Assembly (NCBI GenBank): GCA_020631315.1
Contig: JAHDHM010000215.1
Coordinates: 1 to 6,565 of the forward strand
Length of the DNA stretch: 6,565 nt
Direction of reading: 5' to 3'
Source: Acidimicrobiales bacterium
GTDB taxonomy: Bacteria > Actinomycetota > Acidimicrobiia > Acidimicrobiales > Poriferisodaliceae
Positions 1-6,242 of the stretch are shown piece by piece. The position numbers and the translations under genes were made by a program. Within the stretch, counting starts at the first letter, position 1; every line of letters starts with the position of its first letter. The notes under the pieces were generated by a model, which made no database searches, was not told the origin of the DNA, and saw only the letters and a program-made list of their open reading frames with translations.

Positions 1-492
1 GAGATCTGGCTGATCACCCAGGTGGCCGGCCAGCTCGGCTGGTTCGAGACGATCTTCCTCGTCATCGCGGTGAGCGCCGCCGGTGCGTGGCTCGTTCGCC
101 GCGAGGGACTCGGCGTGATTCGGCGGATCCAGGACAGCTTCCGCGGGGCCAAACTTCCCACCGATGACCTGGCCGACGGCGCCATGATCTTCTTCGCCTC
201 GGCGTTGATGCTCACGCCCGGCTTCCTGACCGATTTCGTCGGCCTGGCGTTGCTCATCCCGCCGATTCGGGCCATCCTCCGCCCGCCGCTCATCCGCGCC
301 TTCCGGAAGCGGGTCGAAGTCCGAACCGCCGGGCTGGGAACCTCGTTCGGAACCGGCACCGGGTTCGGCGGTTTCGGGCGACGCGGACCAGCGGCCGGTC
401 GCGACGTCTACGACGTGTCGGGGTCGGCGGCGTCGGCCGATGCCGATCTCACCGACATCACCGAAGAACCCGACGAGCTCCCACCGAGCTGA
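1..492 (+). CDS. fxsA: FxsA family membrane protein (5' end outside window)
   Basis: The frame is open from base 1 and ends at TGA 490-492, so the true start lies upstream. About 20 residues are probably missing, because the first visible residues (EIWLITQV) match the point where FxsA proteins enter their first membrane segment. A hydrophobic stretch follows (FETIFLVIAVSAAGAWLV), then RREGLGVIRR. Next comes the family's hallmark block, where a DLADGAMIF segment leads into LTPGFLTDFVGLALLIPPIR. The C-terminal tail is not membrane-like: it is Gly/Phe-rich (SFGTGTGFGGFGRRG), then acidic. E. coli FxsA is an inner-membrane protein known for relieving F-plasmid exclusion of phage T7; its normal cellular role is not settled, and nothing here shows a role in this organism. 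The gene converges on the TetR gene with 4 bases between the stop codons. Family assignment is firm; function is open. Confidence 0.88.
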   Translation, partial: EIWLITQVAGQLGWFETIFLVIAVSAAGAWLVRREGLGVIRRIQDSFRGAKLPTDDLADGAMIFFASALMLTPGFLTDFVGLALLIPPIRAILRPPLIRAFRKRVEVRTAGLGTSFGTGTGFGGFGRRGPAAGRDVYDVSGSAASADADLTDITEEPDELPPS

Positions 493-496
493 CCGG

Positions 497-1069
497 TCAG
501 GCCGGCGCGAGCGCAATCGCCTCGCATCGACGTACGCCGCGCTCGATCGTGGCGCGATCCGGAATCAAGATCGACGTGAGCCACATGCCGTTCTGGACGA
601 TCAGGACATCGGCGGCCCGGCGGTCCAGCTCGTCGCCATCGAGCGTGGGCATGGCGTCGGCGATCAGCTGCCGGAGCCCCGAGCGGTAGCCCACCTGCGC
701 CCGGTGGTTGATCTCGGCGTACACGGGATCCACCGGCGCCAGCGACCAGAGCTGAAGGCGAAGCCCCAGGTAGGCGGGTTCGAGCCATGGATCGTCGACG
801 ACGCGGGCCAGGGCATCGAGAAGATGCGCCCCGGGATCGGCGTCCGGCTCGGCCCGGGCCACGAGTTCCGCGTCCTGGGCACCAACCCGCTCCAGTGCGG
901 CCGCGATGAGCGAGGCCTTGCCGTCGAAGTGGTAGTTCATCGAACCGACGGCGACGCCGGCCTCCTCGGCGACCGCACGCACGGTCACGCCGGCCAGACC
1001 CTTCCGTGCGAGCACGCGGGTGACCGCGTCGAGGATCGCGGTGCGGGTGTCGGCCGCGGTGACGGTCAC
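497..1069 (-). CDS. TetR/AcrR family transcriptional regulator
   Basis: A 190-residue protein, a normal TetR length. The N-terminal DNA-binding domain covers about residues 8-55. Its helix-turn-helix reads TVRAVAEEAGVAVGSMNYHF (residues 29-48) and is followed by GKASLI, the typical end of the TetR_N domain. The rest (about 60-190) is a helical ligand-binding and dimerisation domain with no recognisable effector signature. The GTG start at 1067-1069 was chosen because it overlaps the SDR stop codon as GTGA, and it leaves the usual short leader before the first helix. No good Shine-Dalgarno precedes it, so translation is probably coupled to the SDR. As last gene of the oxygenase-SDR-TetR operon it most likely represses that operon and itself. 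The palindrome at 2966-2981 is the best operator candidate. The family is certain; target and ligand are inferred or unknown. Confidence 0.92.
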   Translation of the reverse strand: MTVTAADTRTAILDAVTRVLARKGLAGVTVRAVAEEAGVAVGSMNYHFDGKASLIAAALERVGAQDAELVARAEPDADPGAHLLDALARVVDDPWLEPAYLGLRLQLWSLAPVDPVYAEINHRAQVGYRSGLRQLIADAMPTLDGDELDRRAADVLIVQNGMWLTSILIPDRATIERGVRRCEAIALAPA

Positions 1070-1833
1070 AACCGCATCTGCTGGACCTGGGCCGACAGGC
1101 CGCCGTCGATCACCCACAGCTGCCCGGACGCATACCGGGCCTCGTCGGATGCGAGCCAGTTGACGAGGTTGGCGATGTCGGTGGGCGTGCCGTACGTCCG
1201 CAGCGGATGGACATCCCGCACCGCCTGCTGCAGCGAGTCGATGTCGCCGCTCTCCTGGAAGAAGCTCTGCAGCATCGGGGTGTCGACGTAGCCCGGGCAC
1301 ACCGCGTTGACCCGAATGCCTTCGGGACCGTGGTCGCAGGCCATCGCCTTCGTGAGTGCATGGACCGCACCCTTGGTCGCGCAGTAGGCGGCCAGCTGAG
1401 GGTCGGCGATGAAGCCGTCGTACGACCCGAAGTTGATGATCGAGGCGCCGTCGCTGTGGCGAAGGAGCGGCAGCGCATGCTTGCTGGCCAGGAAGGTACC
1501 CGTGACGTTGATGGCGAAGATCCGGTTCCATGCATCGAGCGTCGTCTCCTCGATGGTGTGCTCGATCTCGATGCCGGCAGCGTTGACCAGGACGTCGAGC
1601 CGCCCGTGGGCGTCGGCGACCGTGGCCATGGCAGCCACGGCGTCATCCTCCGAGGTCACGTCCCATTGCAGGAACGCGCCGGGCGCCGCCGAGTCGTCGA
1701 GGCTGCCCGACGCAGACAGGTCGGCCGCATAGACGACCGCGCCCTCGCGTTCGAACCGCTCGCACACGGCCCGGCCCACGCCGCCACGGCCGCCGGTGAC
1801 GACGGCGATCTTTCCGTCGAGTGCGCCGCTCAT
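1066..1833 (-). CDS. SDR family oxidoreductase, probably NAD-dependent
   Basis: A 255-residue classical short-chain dehydrogenase/reductase. The Rossmann nucleotide-binding motif is TGGRGGVG (residues 13-20). Asp38 at the end of the second strand (AADLS) favours NAD(H) over NADP(H). The structural NAAG motif is at 84-87. The complete catalytic tetrad is visible: Asn109 (in AINVTG), Ser137 (in NFGSYDG), Tyr150 and Lys154 (YCATK). The PGYVDTPM segment (about residues 185-192) and the C-terminal GQLWVIDGG are also classical. The ATG start at 1831-1833 overlaps the oxygenase stop as ATGA. A GGAG at 1841-1844 lies 7 bases upstream. The family interconverts alcohols and ketones or aldehydes in the cytoplasm. 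Its place directly after a Rieske oxygenase suggests that it oxidises the hydroxylated product. FabG-like names are possible by similarity, but nothing here points to fatty acid synthesis. Substrate unknown. Confidence 0.93.
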   Translation of the reverse strand: MSGALDGKIAVVTGGRGGVGRAVCERFEREGAVVYAADLSASGSLDDSAAPGAFLQWDVTSEDDAVAAMATVADAHGRLDVLVNAAGIEIEHTIEETTLDAWNRIFAINVTGTFLASKHALPLLRHSDGASIINFGSYDGFIADPQLAAYCATKGAVHALTKAMACDHGPEGIRVNAVCPGYVDTPMLQSFFQESGDIDSLQQAVRDVHPLRTYGTPTDIANLVNWLASDEARYASGQLWVIDGGLSAQVQQMRL

Positions 1834-2990
1834 GCGTCGGCTCCGTCGATCGGGGAGCGGTAGGCGTCGAGCACCAGGCCGTGAAAGTGGTGCACCGCGT
1901 GTTCGGACAGCCCGGAGCCGTTCGGATCGTTGACGATCCGGCCCTGCTCGAAGGCAGGTGTTCGCATGCCGCGTTGCACGCTCTCGACGAGGGCGATGTC
2001 CTCGGCCTGCAGCACATCGTCGATGTAGCGGATCGACTCCAGTTCGGCCTCGGTCGGTTCCGCCGTCTCGAGGAAGAAGTCGTACGTCTCGAGCGTGGTC
2101 TCGGGGCCGGTCGGGATGATGTGCATGATGATGAAGTTCCCGCGACCCGGGTAGCGCATCATGCAGGTGTTGGGCCACAGCCACCAGACCGCATGGTCGG
2201 TCACCGTCGCTTCGCTGACGTCGTAGGCGCTGTTCTCGCTCTTGCCGGCCTCGGCCATGTGGCTCGAGTAGATGCCATGGGTCGTGACCTCGTACGTGTC
2301 CATATCGACGAGCGAGACGAAGTCCCGATGCGCAACGTGGCAGTGGTAGCACTCGAGGAAGTTGTCGACCACGTTCTTCCAGTTCGAGTCGATCTCGTAC
2401 GTCAGGCGGTGCGCGAACGTGAGGTCGGCCACGTCGGGCGCCCAGTCGGCGATCTCCGCCCCGAGGTCGCCTGCCTGTTCGGCCAGGGGTCGAGCGGTCG
2501 GGTCGAGGTTGACCCAGACGAATCCGCCGAACTCCTCGACACCGACCTGGTCGAGGCAGATGTCGGCGGTGGAGAAGTCGACCAGATGTTGGGTGTGCCG
2601 CGCACCGGTGAGGCGACCGCCGAGGTCGTAGGTCCAGGCGTGATACGGACAGGTGATGGCGTTGGTGGTGCCCCGGCCGTCCAGCAGCTCGTGTGCCCGG
2701 TGCTTGCAGACGTTGTAGAAGGCACGCAGCTCGCCGGCCTTGTCACGAACCACCGCGATCGACATTCCGGCCACCGTGGTCGCCACGTATGCGCCGGGGT
2801 CCCGAACGAGTTCGACGTGGCCGACCCACTGCCAGGTGCGGGCGAACACGGTGCGCTGTTCGTGGTCGAACCACTCCGGCCGGGTGTAGGCGTCGGCATG
2901 GAGCGACAGGGATGCGCCGGGGTCGGGGGACCAGCCTGCGCTGATCGCTGCGAGTCGTTCGGCGGTTGAACAATTGTTCAAATCGGTCAT
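1830..2990 (-). CDS. Rieske non-heme iron oxygenase, alpha subunit (CntA/YeaW-like)
   Basis: A 386-residue catalytic subunit of a cytoplasmic Rieske oxygenase, which uses O2 and electrons from a reductase to hydroxylate or demethylate its substrate. The [2Fe-2S] motif is C95-K-H97, 16 residues, then C114-PY-H117. The mononuclear iron site reads DNFLECYHCHVAH: His216 and His221 are ligands, and Asp331 (in AEDIALVESVQRGM) is the probable third. Glu213, three residues before His216, sits where most ring-hydroxylating dioxygenases have the Asp that links the two metal centres. Carnitine monooxygenase CntA has Glu there, and the CPYHAWTYDLGGRLTGARH segment also resembles CntA/YeaW. Substrate class is therefore tentative (a quaternary amine or other non-aromatic compound). 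The ATG at 2990 has no Shine-Dalgarno but fits a leaderless transcript. An upstream in-frame ATG at 3017 (395 residues) is the alternative. First gene of the operon; no ferredoxin or reductase gene is nearby. Confidence 0.92.
   Translation of the reverse strand: MTDLNNCSTAERLAAISAGWSPDPGASLSLHADAYTRPEWFDHEQRTVFARTWQWVGHVELVRDPGAYVATTVAGMSIAVVRDKAGELRAFYNVCKHRAHELLDGRGTTNAITCPYHAWTYDLGGRLTGARHTQHLVDFSTADICLDQVGVEEFGGFVWVNLDPTARPLAEQAGDLGAEIADWAPDVADLTFAHRLTYEIDSNWKNVVDNFLECYHCHVAHRDFVSLVDMDTYEVTTHGIYSSHMAEAGKSENSAYDVSEATVTDHAVWWLWPNTCMMRYPGRGNFIIMHIIPTGPETTLETYDFFLETAEPTEAELESIRYIDDVLQAEDIALVESVQRGMRTPAFEQGRIVNDPNGSGLSEHAVHHFHGLVLDAYRSPIDGADA
1841..1844 (-). promoter_or_regulatory. Ribosome binding site of the SDR gene
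   Basis: On the minus strand the bases are GGAG, 7 bases before the SDR ATG at 1833. This supports the 1833 start, although the site lies inside the last codons of the oxygenase gene. It is one of the few clear Shine-Dalgarno sequences in the window. Confidence 0.55.
2966..2981. promoter_or_regulatory. Perfect 16-base palindrome, candidate TetR operator
   Basis: TTGAACAATTGTTCAA is a perfect inverted repeat (8-base arms, no spacer). Base 2965 and base 2982 no longer pair, so it ends there. It is AT-rich inside GC-rich coding sequence and covers about codons 4-9 of the oxygenase gene. If transcription starts at the ATG, it lies at +10 to +25, where a bound repressor would block early elongation or promoter escape. 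TetR dimers commonly bind palindromes of about this size, and the operon ends with a TetR gene. The GAAC-N4-GTTC core resembles operators of some actinobacterial TetR repressors such as KstR. That it binds this particular TetR is inference. Confidence 0.5.
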
Positions 2991-3025
2991 GTCAGCAGGA
3001 TTGCAGCTTTGTTCCATCGGCTCAA
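2990..3025 (-). promoter_or_regulatory. Candidate promoter of the Rieske-SDR-TetR operon, leaderless start
   Basis: On the minus strand TTGAGC (3025-3020) is followed by exactly 17 bases and AATCCT (3002-2997). Six more bases lead to the A of the oxygenase ATG at 2990. The -35 matches four of six consensus bases. The -10 matches three of six, including the important second A and final T. Start of transcription at the ATG would make the mRNA leaderless, which agrees with the missing Shine-Dalgarno and is common in actinobacteria. If the alternative ATG at 3017 were the true start, this promoter would be inside the gene and the call would fail. Confidence 0.4.
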
Positions 3026-3053
3026 CCCCGACATTGTCGTCGTCGATGAATCG

Positions 3054-4928
3054 ATGATGGGCGGCGATCGAATCACACGGCGATACACGTTTCTTGGCGT
3101 GGCCTTCGGGCTCTGTTTCCCCCTGGTCGCCATCCCCCTCGAAGCGCAGGCGACGGTTGGAGCGCTCACCTTCTCCGCCTTCGCCGACGTGCTCGCCGGC
3201 AGTCAGCTCCTGTGGATGATCTGCACGGCGCCGGTGGTGATCGGCGCCGTCGCCTGGATCGCCGGTCGGGAACACGCCGAGGTCAGCCGCCTCGCCGAAC
3301 AGCAGGACGACATCATCGAGCACAAGACCGCCGAGCTGCGCGACGCACTCGTCGAGGCACAGGCCGCCGAGAAGGCGAAGAGCGCGTTTCTGGCCAACAT
3401 GAGCCACGAGATCCGAACGCCGATGAACGGCGTGATCGGCATGGCCGACCTGCTGTTGTCGACCGACCTCGACGAGCTCCAGAAGGACTTCGTCAACACC
3501 CTCCGAACGAGCGGCGAGTCGCTTCTCGTGGTGCTGAACGACGTGCTCGACTTCTCCAAGATCGATGCCGATCAGCTTCGGTTGGAACACGAGCCCTTCG
3601 ACTTCGAAGAGTGCGTCCTGTCCGGACTCGAGCTTCTCTCGGCCCGGGCCGCCGCCAAGCGCATCGAACTCATTCATCGTCCCGCCGAGGCCCTCGACCA
3701 CATGCTCGTCGGCGACTCGACCCGGCTCCGGCAGATCATCGTGAACCTCGTGAGCAACGCCATCAAGTTCACCGGTGAGGACGGCGAGGTCGCCGTCTCG
3801 TGTGCCGCGGCATCAGAAGTCGATGGGCGCCTTCGGCTCACGGTCGAGGTGGCCGACAACGGCATCGGAATCGCACCCGAGGCGCTGGGACGTCTCTTTC
3901 AGGCCTTCAGCCAGGCCGACGAGTCGACCACTCGGAAGTACGGGGGCACGGGCCTGGGGCTGGCGATCTCCAAGTCGCTGAGCGAGCAGATGGGTGGCTC
4001 CATCTCGGTTCGCAGCGGTGGCGAAGGCGAGGGCGCCACCTTCACGTTCGACATCGTTGCCGAGCGAGGCGCACTCCTCGAGGCGGAGCGGACGGTCGAA
4101 GCGCCGCTGGACGACATCACGGTGCTCGTGGTCGACGACAACGACACGAACCGGGAACTCCTCGAGCGGAATGCGGATCAGTGGGGTGTGCGCTGCATCA
4201 GCGTGCCGTCCGGACAGGCCGCGTTGGCCGTGGTCGACGCCGGCGAGCATGTGGACATTGCGATCCTCGACATGCACATGCCGGGTATGCACGGGATCTA
4301 CCTCGCCCACGAGCTGCACAGACGCTTCGACGACACGGGCCGGCGCTTTCCGTTGGTGCTCCTGTCCTCGGGCACCGTCGTGGCCGAGGACGACAAGCAC
4401 CTGTTCGACGCCGCCCTCATGAAGCCGACTCGGAGCTGGCGGTTGCGAGAGACGCTGGCGCGGTTGGTCAACGCCGCGCAGCCGGCGCCGGCTGCGCATG
4501 ACGGAGCGGACCACGCCGGTCCGGTGACCGAGTCGCTGCGGATCCTCATGGCGGAGGACAACGCCGTCAATCAGAAGGTGGCGCTCGCGATGCTCGGCAA
4601 GCTCGGCTACGAGGCGACCGTGGTCGTCAACGGGGCGCTTGCGGTGGCGGCGGTGCAGACCGACCACTACGACGTCGTCCTGATGGACATGCAGATGCCG
4701 GTGCTCGATGGGCTCGCCGCAACCCGCGAGATCCGCGCCCTCGACGGCGTCGAGCAACCGTGGATCATCGCGCTCACTGCGAACGCCATGGTGTCGGACC
4801 AGGAGGCGTGCTTCGCCGCGGGAATGAACGACTATGTCGCCAAGCCGATCCGAACCGACTTCCTGGCGGACGCGATGGAGCGAGCGGAAGCGGCCCGGCT
4901 GCCGGGGGCCGGCGCCCAAGCTGCCTGA
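3054..4928 (+). CDS. Hybrid sensor histidine kinase with two receiver domains
   Basis: A 624-residue membrane-bound phosphorelay kinase. Two hydrophobic segments (about residues 13-29 and 52-71) flank a short loop of about 20 residues. A coiled-coil-like helix (about 73-108) leads into the HisKA domain with FLANMSHEIRTPMNGVIGM and phosphoacceptor His118. The HATPase_c domain has the N box (NLVSNAIKF, Asn231/Asn235), G1 (DNGIGI, 268-273), the F box (LFQAFSQAD) and G2 (GGTGLGLAI, 297-305). Receiver 1 (about 355-475) has Asp361/Asp362, phosphoacceptor Asp406, Ser438 and Lys457. Receiver 2 (about 494-612) has Glu501/Asp502, Asp545, Thr575 and Lys597. Both look competent. There is no HPt, PAS or output domain, so the phosphoryl group probably passes to a separate HPt protein. 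The start is uncertain: ATGs at 3054 and 3057 lack a Shine-Dalgarno, while TTG at 3009 (639 residues) follows AGCAGGA by 8 bases. It diverges from the oxygenase operon; signal and targets are unknown. Confidence 0.93.
   Translation: MMGGDRITRRYTFLGVAFGLCFPLVAIPLEAQATVGALTFSAFADVLAGSQLLWMICTAPVVIGAVAWIAGREHAEVSRLAEQQDDIIEHKTAELRDALVEAQAAEKAKSAFLANMSHEIRTPMNGVIGMADLLLSTDLDELQKDFVNTLRTSGESLLVVLNDVLDFSKIDADQLRLEHEPFDFEECVLSGLELLSARAAAKRIELIHRPAEALDHMLVGDSTRLRQIIVNLVSNAIKFTGEDGEVAVSCAAASEVDGRLRLTVEVADNGIGIAPEALGRLFQAFSQADESTTRKYGGTGLGLAISKSLSEQMGGSISVRSGGEGEGATFTFDIVAERGALLEAERTVEAPLDDITVLVVDDNDTNRELLERNADQWGVRCISVPSGQAALAVVDAGEHVDIAILDMHMPGMHGIYLAHELHRRFDDTGRRFPLVLLSSGTVVAEDDKHLFDAALMKPTRSWRLRETLARLVNAAQPAPAAHDGADHAGPVTESLRILMAEDNAVNQKVALAMLGKLGYEATVVVNGALAVAAVQTDHYDVVLMDMQMPVLDGLAATREIRALDGVEQPWIIALTANAMVSDQEACFAAGMNDYVAKPIRTDFLADAMERAEAARLPGAGAQAA
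4476..4497. repeat. Perfect 22-base GC palindrome in the receiver linker
   Basis: The arm GCGCAGCCGGC (4476-4486) is followed directly by its exact reverse complement (4487-4497). It encodes the Ala/Pro/Gln/His linker (AAQPAPAAH) between the two receiver domains of the kinase, where sequence is not constrained by folding. In RNA it could form a strong GC hairpin. No second copy is visible in the window, so a repeat family cannot be claimed. Confidence 0.6.
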
Positions 4929-4930
4929 GC

Positions 4931-6160
4931 TCAGACGATGGCGCCGTGACGGCGCTGCACCACGCGAGCGCTCAGCGCCGTTGCCGCAACCAGCGCCCAG
5001 CTGACGAGTGCCAGGCGGCCGAGCGTTCCACCGACGTCGTCGGCGGCATTCACGGACACGATCAACAAGAGGCCGCCCCACAACAGCCGGCCGGCGAGCG
5101 AATTGAGGCTCAGCAGCGTGGCGCGATGCTGCTGGCCGACCCGCGGCGCGACCACTGCGCTGATGAGAATCGGCGCGGCCGCCCCCTGCGCCGACCGCAA
5201 CGCGACGATCGGAACGAGCGCAAGGTGCTGCCACACGGCCATGCTCGACACGATGACGGCCGACAGCAGGCCCAGGCCCACGAGCGCTCGAGCCACCCCG
5301 AACCGGCGGCCGAGACGAGCGGCCGAGCGGGCGAAGCCGGCGCCGAAGAGCGCCATGGCGGCGAGAACGGCGCCCGAGTACAGCGGCGTCGAACCGAGCG
5401 TTTCTGCGGTCTGGCCGAGGGTCTCGGTGAGCCAGGGCTGGAACAACGTGAAGGCGACGTGCTCCAACACCACCATGGCAACGCCGTACCCGAAGATCCA
5501 TGCGAGCGGCGCGGAGCGCAAGTAGCCGAGACAGGCCGTGACCTGACGCAGGAGATCGTCGGCTCGGCCCGAGCGGGGCGGCTCGGTGAACTGGAACGTC
5601 ACCATGAGCTGCCCGACCGCGAGCACCAGCGACGCAGCGAAGGCCAGGCGGAGGTCGATCAGGCCCAGGCCTCCGCCCAGCACGACGCCGAAGGCGCGGG
5701 CAAAGAGCCCGCGGCTGGCGACCCAGGACTGCCGGTCGGCGTATTCGTCCTCACGTCCGAGCGCCTCGAGCGTGTCGAAGTGGAAGGTGACGTCGGTGCC
5801 GGACAGCGCGGCGAACCCGATGGCGAGCAGCACCTGACCCGTGGCGATGATGGCGAATCGATCGTCGCCGATCAGCCAGCAGGTGAACGCGCCGATCCAC
5901 GCCACCCCGACCAGACGGAGCGTGAGCACCCGACCGAGGCGATCGCTGGCCCAGCCCGACGGGACTTCGAACGCGACCACGGCCAGGTAGTAGATGCCCG
6001 AGAGCTGGATGGCGCCTTCGAGATCGAAGCGGGCTCGGGTGAAGAGCACGAACACCGCCAACCACGGCGTGGTGCCCACGAGCAGTTCGTGCCCGGTGAT
6101 GAGCCGAAGGTTCCGCTCGAGCCGACCGCGGTCGGGCGGGTCCACTATCGGTTGCTCCAT
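4931..6160 (-). CDS. MFS family transporter
   Basis: A 409-residue inner-membrane protein of typical MFS length, with hydrophobic segments along its whole length consistent with about 12 helices. The signature loop between helices 2 and 3 is clear: EVPSGWASDRLGRVLTLR (about residues 65-82), with Asp73 and the basic residues in place. A second acidic block, SGTDVTFHFDTLEALGR (about 119-135), resembles the D-T/S-L motif at helix 4-5 seen in a subgroup of uncharacterised MFS exporters. A charged central loop (about 195-205, PPRSGRADD) separates the halves. The ATG at 6160 was chosen; a GTG directly before it (6163) is equally possible. There is no well-spaced Shine-Dalgarno. The gene converges on the kinase with 2 bases between stops and diverges from the secreted-protein gene. 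Cargo and direction cannot be read from sequence; a multidrug or metabolite exporter is the default reading. Confidence 0.9.
   Translation of the reverse strand: MEQPIVDPPDRGRLERNLRLITGHELLVGTTPWLAVFVLFTRARFDLEGAIQLSGIYYLAVVAFEVPSGWASDRLGRVLTLRLVGVAWIGAFTCWLIGDDRFAIIATGQVLLAIGFAALSGTDVTFHFDTLEALGREDEYADRQSWVASRGLFARAFGVVLGGGLGLIDLRLAFAASLVLAVGQLMVTFQFTEPPRSGRADDLLRQVTACLGYLRSAPLAWIFGYGVAMVVLEHVAFTLFQPWLTETLGQTAETLGSTPLYSGAVLAAMALFGAGFARSAARLGRRFGVARALVGLGLLSAVIVSSMAVWQHLALVPIVALRSAQGAAAPILISAVVAPRVGQQHRATLLSLNSLAGRLLWGGLLLIVSVNAADDVGGTLGRLALVSWALVAATALSARVVQRRHGAIV
4939..4957. terminator. Possible hairpin terminator for the kinase transcript
   Basis: GCGCCGT-G-ACGGCGC (4941-4955) is a 7-base inverted repeat around one base, flanked by two G-U-compatible pairs. 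In RNA it would form a stem of about 5 pairs with a 5-base loop. It lies 13 bases after the kinase stop, within the last codons of the MFS gene. No T-run follows on either strand, so it is not a classical intrinsic terminator. T-less hairpins are proposed as terminators in actinobacteria, but evidence here is weak. Confidence 0.25.
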
Positions 6161-6224
6161 CACCCCGGTCTAGTACATGGGTGTGACACGCCCTGCGGTG
6201 TGGTGCGTGCGCTCCCGGTGACAT

Positions 6225-6242
6225 TTTTCGGAACCTTTTCGG
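6225..6242. repeat. TTTTCGG direct repeat with 11-base period
   Basis: TTTTCGG occurs at 6225-6231 and again at 6236-6242, separated by AACC. The 11-base period puts both copies on one face of the helix, as in tandem sites of OmpR/PhoB-type response regulators. It lies at the middle of the divergent region, about 65 bases from each gene start. A regulatory role is inferred from geometry alone. Confidence 0.35.

Noticed and set aside
301..420. Gly/Phe-rich tail of FxsA with repeated GTG/GFG-type units
   Set aside because: Considered as a repeat array, but the units are short and irregular, and low-complexity Gly-rich tails are common in actinobacterial membrane proteins.
1070..1531. Upstream extension of the TetR frame into the SDR gene
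   Set aside because: The added part is Arg/Pro-rich shadow of the SDR. The GTG at 1069 gives a normal TetR N-terminus and a standard 4-base overlap.
1821..2969. Plus-strand open frame (about 382 codons) opposite the Rieske gene
   Set aside because: It mirrors the oxygenase codons, has a Val/Gly/Asp-rich product without motifs, and would conflict with intact Rieske and iron-site motifs on the other strand.
2991..3701. Upstream extension of the oxygenase frame to 3701 on the minus strand
   Set aside because: The extension lies opposite the kinase HisKA and membrane region. The Rieske protein already has a family-typical length from 2990.
3813..5501. A minus-strand open frame (about 562 codons) crossing the kinase and MFS genes
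   Set aside because: It spans two genes with clear domain content in other frames and shows only Arg/Gly/His-rich, low-complexity product.
6181..6189. Small inverted repeat GTGTGACAC upstream of the MFS gene
   Set aside because: Four-base arms are too short to call an operator without comparison to other sites.
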